From positions 1 to 7,524 of the forward strand of contig VAYL01000056.1 in assembly GCA_005884305.1 (NCBI GenBank): DNA of 7,524 nucleotides, given 5' to 3'. Positions 6,097 through 7,524 of the stretch are shown piece by piece. Origin of the DNA: Actinomycetota bacterium. Its GTDB lineage: Bacteria > Actinomycetota > Thermoleophilia > Solirubrobacterales > 70-9. The notes under the pieces are model-generated. The model saw nothing but the letters and a program-made list of their open reading frames with translations, was not told where the DNA came from and made no database searches. The translations under genes were made by a program, and so were the position numbers. The first letter of the stretch is position 1; every line of letters starts with the position of its first letter.

Positions 6097-6252
6097 ATGC
6101 TGTCCCTCGCGATCGGGACTGAGTACTTCCTGTTCGGCGGGGCGGGGGTCGTTACCCTGCTCGCGTTCACCGGGTTGATCCTGGCGCCCGCCATCGGCGT
6201 ACTGATCGTCTACTACTGGCCGCAAATAACGGAGACCGTCCCCGGGCTTTAG
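6097..6252 (+). CDS. Small unrecognised membrane protein (51 residues)
   Basis: I do not recognise a family. The 51-residue product is dominated by a long hydrophobic stretch, residues about 11-40 (from FLFGGAGVV to GVLIVYY), with a kink-prone Ala-Pro-Ala near 30-32. It could be one long helix or a tight hairpin of two. It ends in a short hydrophilic tail (WPQITETVPGL). Third-position GC is 45 of 51 codons, like the neighbouring genes. The frame is open further upstream, and an ATG at 6001 would overlap the DedA-PAP2 stop (ATGA) as elsewhere in the operon. That extension (6001-6096) has only 20 of 32 G/C third positions and encodes an Arg/Pro-rich stretch, so it looks non-coding. I therefore chose ATG 6097, with 6001 (83 residues) as the alternative. 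Being next to a DedA-PAP2 protein suggests a membrane context, nothing more. Confidence 0.5.
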   Translation: MLSLAIGTEYFLFGGAGVVTLLAFTGLILAPAIGVLIVYYWPQITETVPGL

Positions 6253-6259
6253 GCCTGAC

Positions 6260-6290
6260 TTGAGCGTGCCGGGGGGCTTGCGCCTACCAT
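6260..6290 (+). promoter_or_regulatory. Promoter for the PucR-type regulator, leaderless type
   Basis: TTGAGC (6260-6265) and TACCAT (6285-6290) form -35 and -10 candidates, each matching four of six consensus bases, with a 19-base spacer. The -10 ends exactly six bases before the GTG at 6297, so the transcript would begin at the start codon. No Shine-Dalgarno is present. The geometry is the same as for the tatD -10 hexamer. The -35 lies just past the stop of the preceding small gene (6252), so the regulator is probably its own transcription unit. Confidence 0.6.
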
Positions 6291-6296
6291 GCTCCG

Positions 6297-7524
6297 GTGG
6301 TCCCGGAGCAGGCAACGCGGAAAACCCCTGCAAACGAGGGCTCCGAGCGCGTGCTGGATGAGCTGTCGGAGGCGATCGAGTCGGGTGCGGGGCTACCGGC
6401 GCTGACCCGTGCGGCGGCGCGGGCGCTCGGTGCGAGCGTGGCGCTGATCGATCGCTCGAGCGCTGTGCTCGGTGTCGCCGCCTCCTCGCAAGCGGAGGAG
6501 CGGAAACTGCTCGCCGGCGAAGAGGGCGTCGTGTCCAGCGAGCTGCGGGTCGCCGACACGGTAGTCGGGGAGCTTCGCTACCGGGCGCGGGGGGATGCGC
6601 CGGGAGCCGGAGTCACGCGAATGGTTTCGACGCTGCTGGCGCTGGAGGTCGAGCGGTCGCGGTCGCCGGAGTGGGCGAGCGACGAGGCGGCGGCCGCGTT
6701 CGTGCGAGCACTTTTGGAGCGCAAGGTGACCGACCGGGGCGACATCGTGGCGCGGGCGGCGGAGCTGGGAGCCGGGATCGACGGCGGGGCGGGCGTGATC
6801 GTCGCGCGGGCGGGGCCGCGGACCGCCCAGGCGGGCGATTGGCGGGGGCGCGTGCTGACGGTCGCGCTTCGCGCGGTGCGGTCGGTCGGTCCGGGCTCGG
6901 TCGGTGCGCTGGGAGAGGGCGAAGCGGCGGAGGTGGTCTCGATAGTGCCGGCTCGCGAGGACGCGCAGCTCGCGCGCGCGGCGAAGGCGCTTGAGCGAGA
7001 GCTCGGGGCCGCGCTGTCAGGGTTCAGCATCACGGTTGCGCACAGCCGATTGGCGGAGGATCCGGTCGACCTCTACCGGGCGGGGAAGGAGGCGGAGCTG
7101 GCTGCGAATGTGGCGGAGGCGGAGGGGCGCGAGATGCTGGCGTTCGAGGACACCGGCGCGTACCGGCTGCTCCTGCCGGCGATGAGCGAGGATCCGGGCG
7201 AGCTCGAACGCTTCTATCAGGAGACCCTGGCGCCGCTGGCGGCGTACGACGAGCAGTACGAGACGGATCTGGTGAACACGGTCGAGACATATCTCGAGAA
7301 CGACGGGAACGTGGCGCAGACGGCGGCGACCCTGTTTACGCACCGGCATACGGTGCGCTACCGCTTGGAGCGGGTGAAGGAGCTCACCGGTCACGACATC
7401 GGGTCGAGCGAGGGACGTGAGAAGCTGAGTCTTGGGCTGAAGGCGATGCGGGTGCTGGGGATCGCGAGCGCCGCGGGCCCGGCGATGGAGCCGGGTGCCG
7501 AGGGCGGGCGGGTGCGCCCGCCGG
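6297..7524 (+). CDS. PucR/CdaR-type transcriptional regulator (3' end outside the window)
   Basis: The frame is open from GTG 6297 to the window end, 409 codons, with no stop. The C-terminal DNA-binding domain is clear at residues about 325-385: DLVNTVETYLENDGNVAQTA, then LFTHRHTVRYRLERVKELTG and a final Leu-rich helix. This is the PucR C-terminal helix-turn-helix pattern. Residues about 18-97 (LPALTRAAARALGASVALID onwards) resemble the small ligand-sensing region common in these regulators. Residues about 135-285 resemble the degenerate GGDEF-like domain of the CdaR family, beginning with LLERKVTDRGDIVARAAELG. Family members control catabolic or other genes in response to small molecules. 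The ligand and targets cannot be deduced here. The tail after the HTH turns Gly/Pro/Ala-rich (GPAMEPGAEGG), so the stop is probably close. The GTG start is supported by the promoter six bases upstream. GTG 6351 is an alternative. Confidence 0.9.
   Translation, partial: MVPEQATRKTPANEGSERVLDELSEAIESGAGLPALTRAAARALGASVALIDRSSAVLGVAASSQAEERKLLAGEEGVVSSELRVADTVVGELRYRARGDAPGAGVTRMVSTLLALEVERSRSPEWASDEAAAAFVRALLERKVTDRGDIVARAAELGAGIDGGAGVIVARAGPRTAQAGDWRGRVLTVALRAVRSVGPGSVGALGEGEAAEVVSIVPAREDAQLARAAKALERELGAALSGFSITVAHSRLAEDPVDLYRAGKEAELAANVAEAEGREMLAFEDTGAYRLLLPAMSEDPGELERFYQETLAPLAAYDEQYETDLVNTVETYLENDGNVAQTAATLFTHRHTVRYRLERVKELTGHDIGSSEGREKLSLGLKAMRVLGIASAAGPAMEPGAEGGRVRPP

Overview
The window is very GC-rich (third codon positions are mostly G or C), starts many genes with GTG or TTG, and overlaps successive genes by 4 bases. 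With the protein families present, this suggests a high-GC actinobacterium. The style of the ABC ATPase, IspE and PucR-type proteins fits the class Thermoleophilia (Solirubrobacterales-like), but that placement is an inference. All genes that I can support lie on the + strand.

Region 1 (1-2077) is the end of one operon. It holds the C-terminal part of an unrecognised, probably extracytoplasmic protein, a NosF-like ABC ATPase, and a six-helix NosY-like ABC-2 permease, joined by GTGA and ATGA overlaps. A GC-rich hairpin (2082-2101) follows the last stop and may end the transcript.

Region 2 (about 2140-6004) is a housekeeping operon: a TatD-family metal-dependent hydrolase, rsmA (16S rRNA dimethyladenosine transferase), ispE (MEP-pathway kinase), and a fused DedA-PAP2 membrane protein. 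All are joined by NTGA 4-base overlaps. A TAnnnT hexamer lies exactly six bases before the tatD GTG, which suggests a leaderless transcript. The rsmA gene is broken as presented: about 25 bases seem to be missing just after SAM motif I, which puts its two halves in different frames. The operon combines isoprenoid precursor synthesis (IspE) with a protein whose two halves fit undecaprenyl-phosphate recycling (lipid pyrophosphate phosphatase plus DedA flippase). The functional link is an inference.

Region 3 (6005-7524) holds a 92-base gap, a 51-residue unrecognised membrane protein, and a PucR/CdaR-type transcription regulator that runs off the window end. The regulator has its own leaderless-type promoter, with the same six-base spacing seen at tatD.

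I see no CRISPR array, insertion sequence, phage gene, tRNA or rRNA. The region is largely ordinary. The items most worth a second look are the damaged rsmA, a perfect 15-bp inverted repeat inside it, an 11-bp hairpin in the linker of the DedA-PAP2 fusion, and the matching leaderless promoters.
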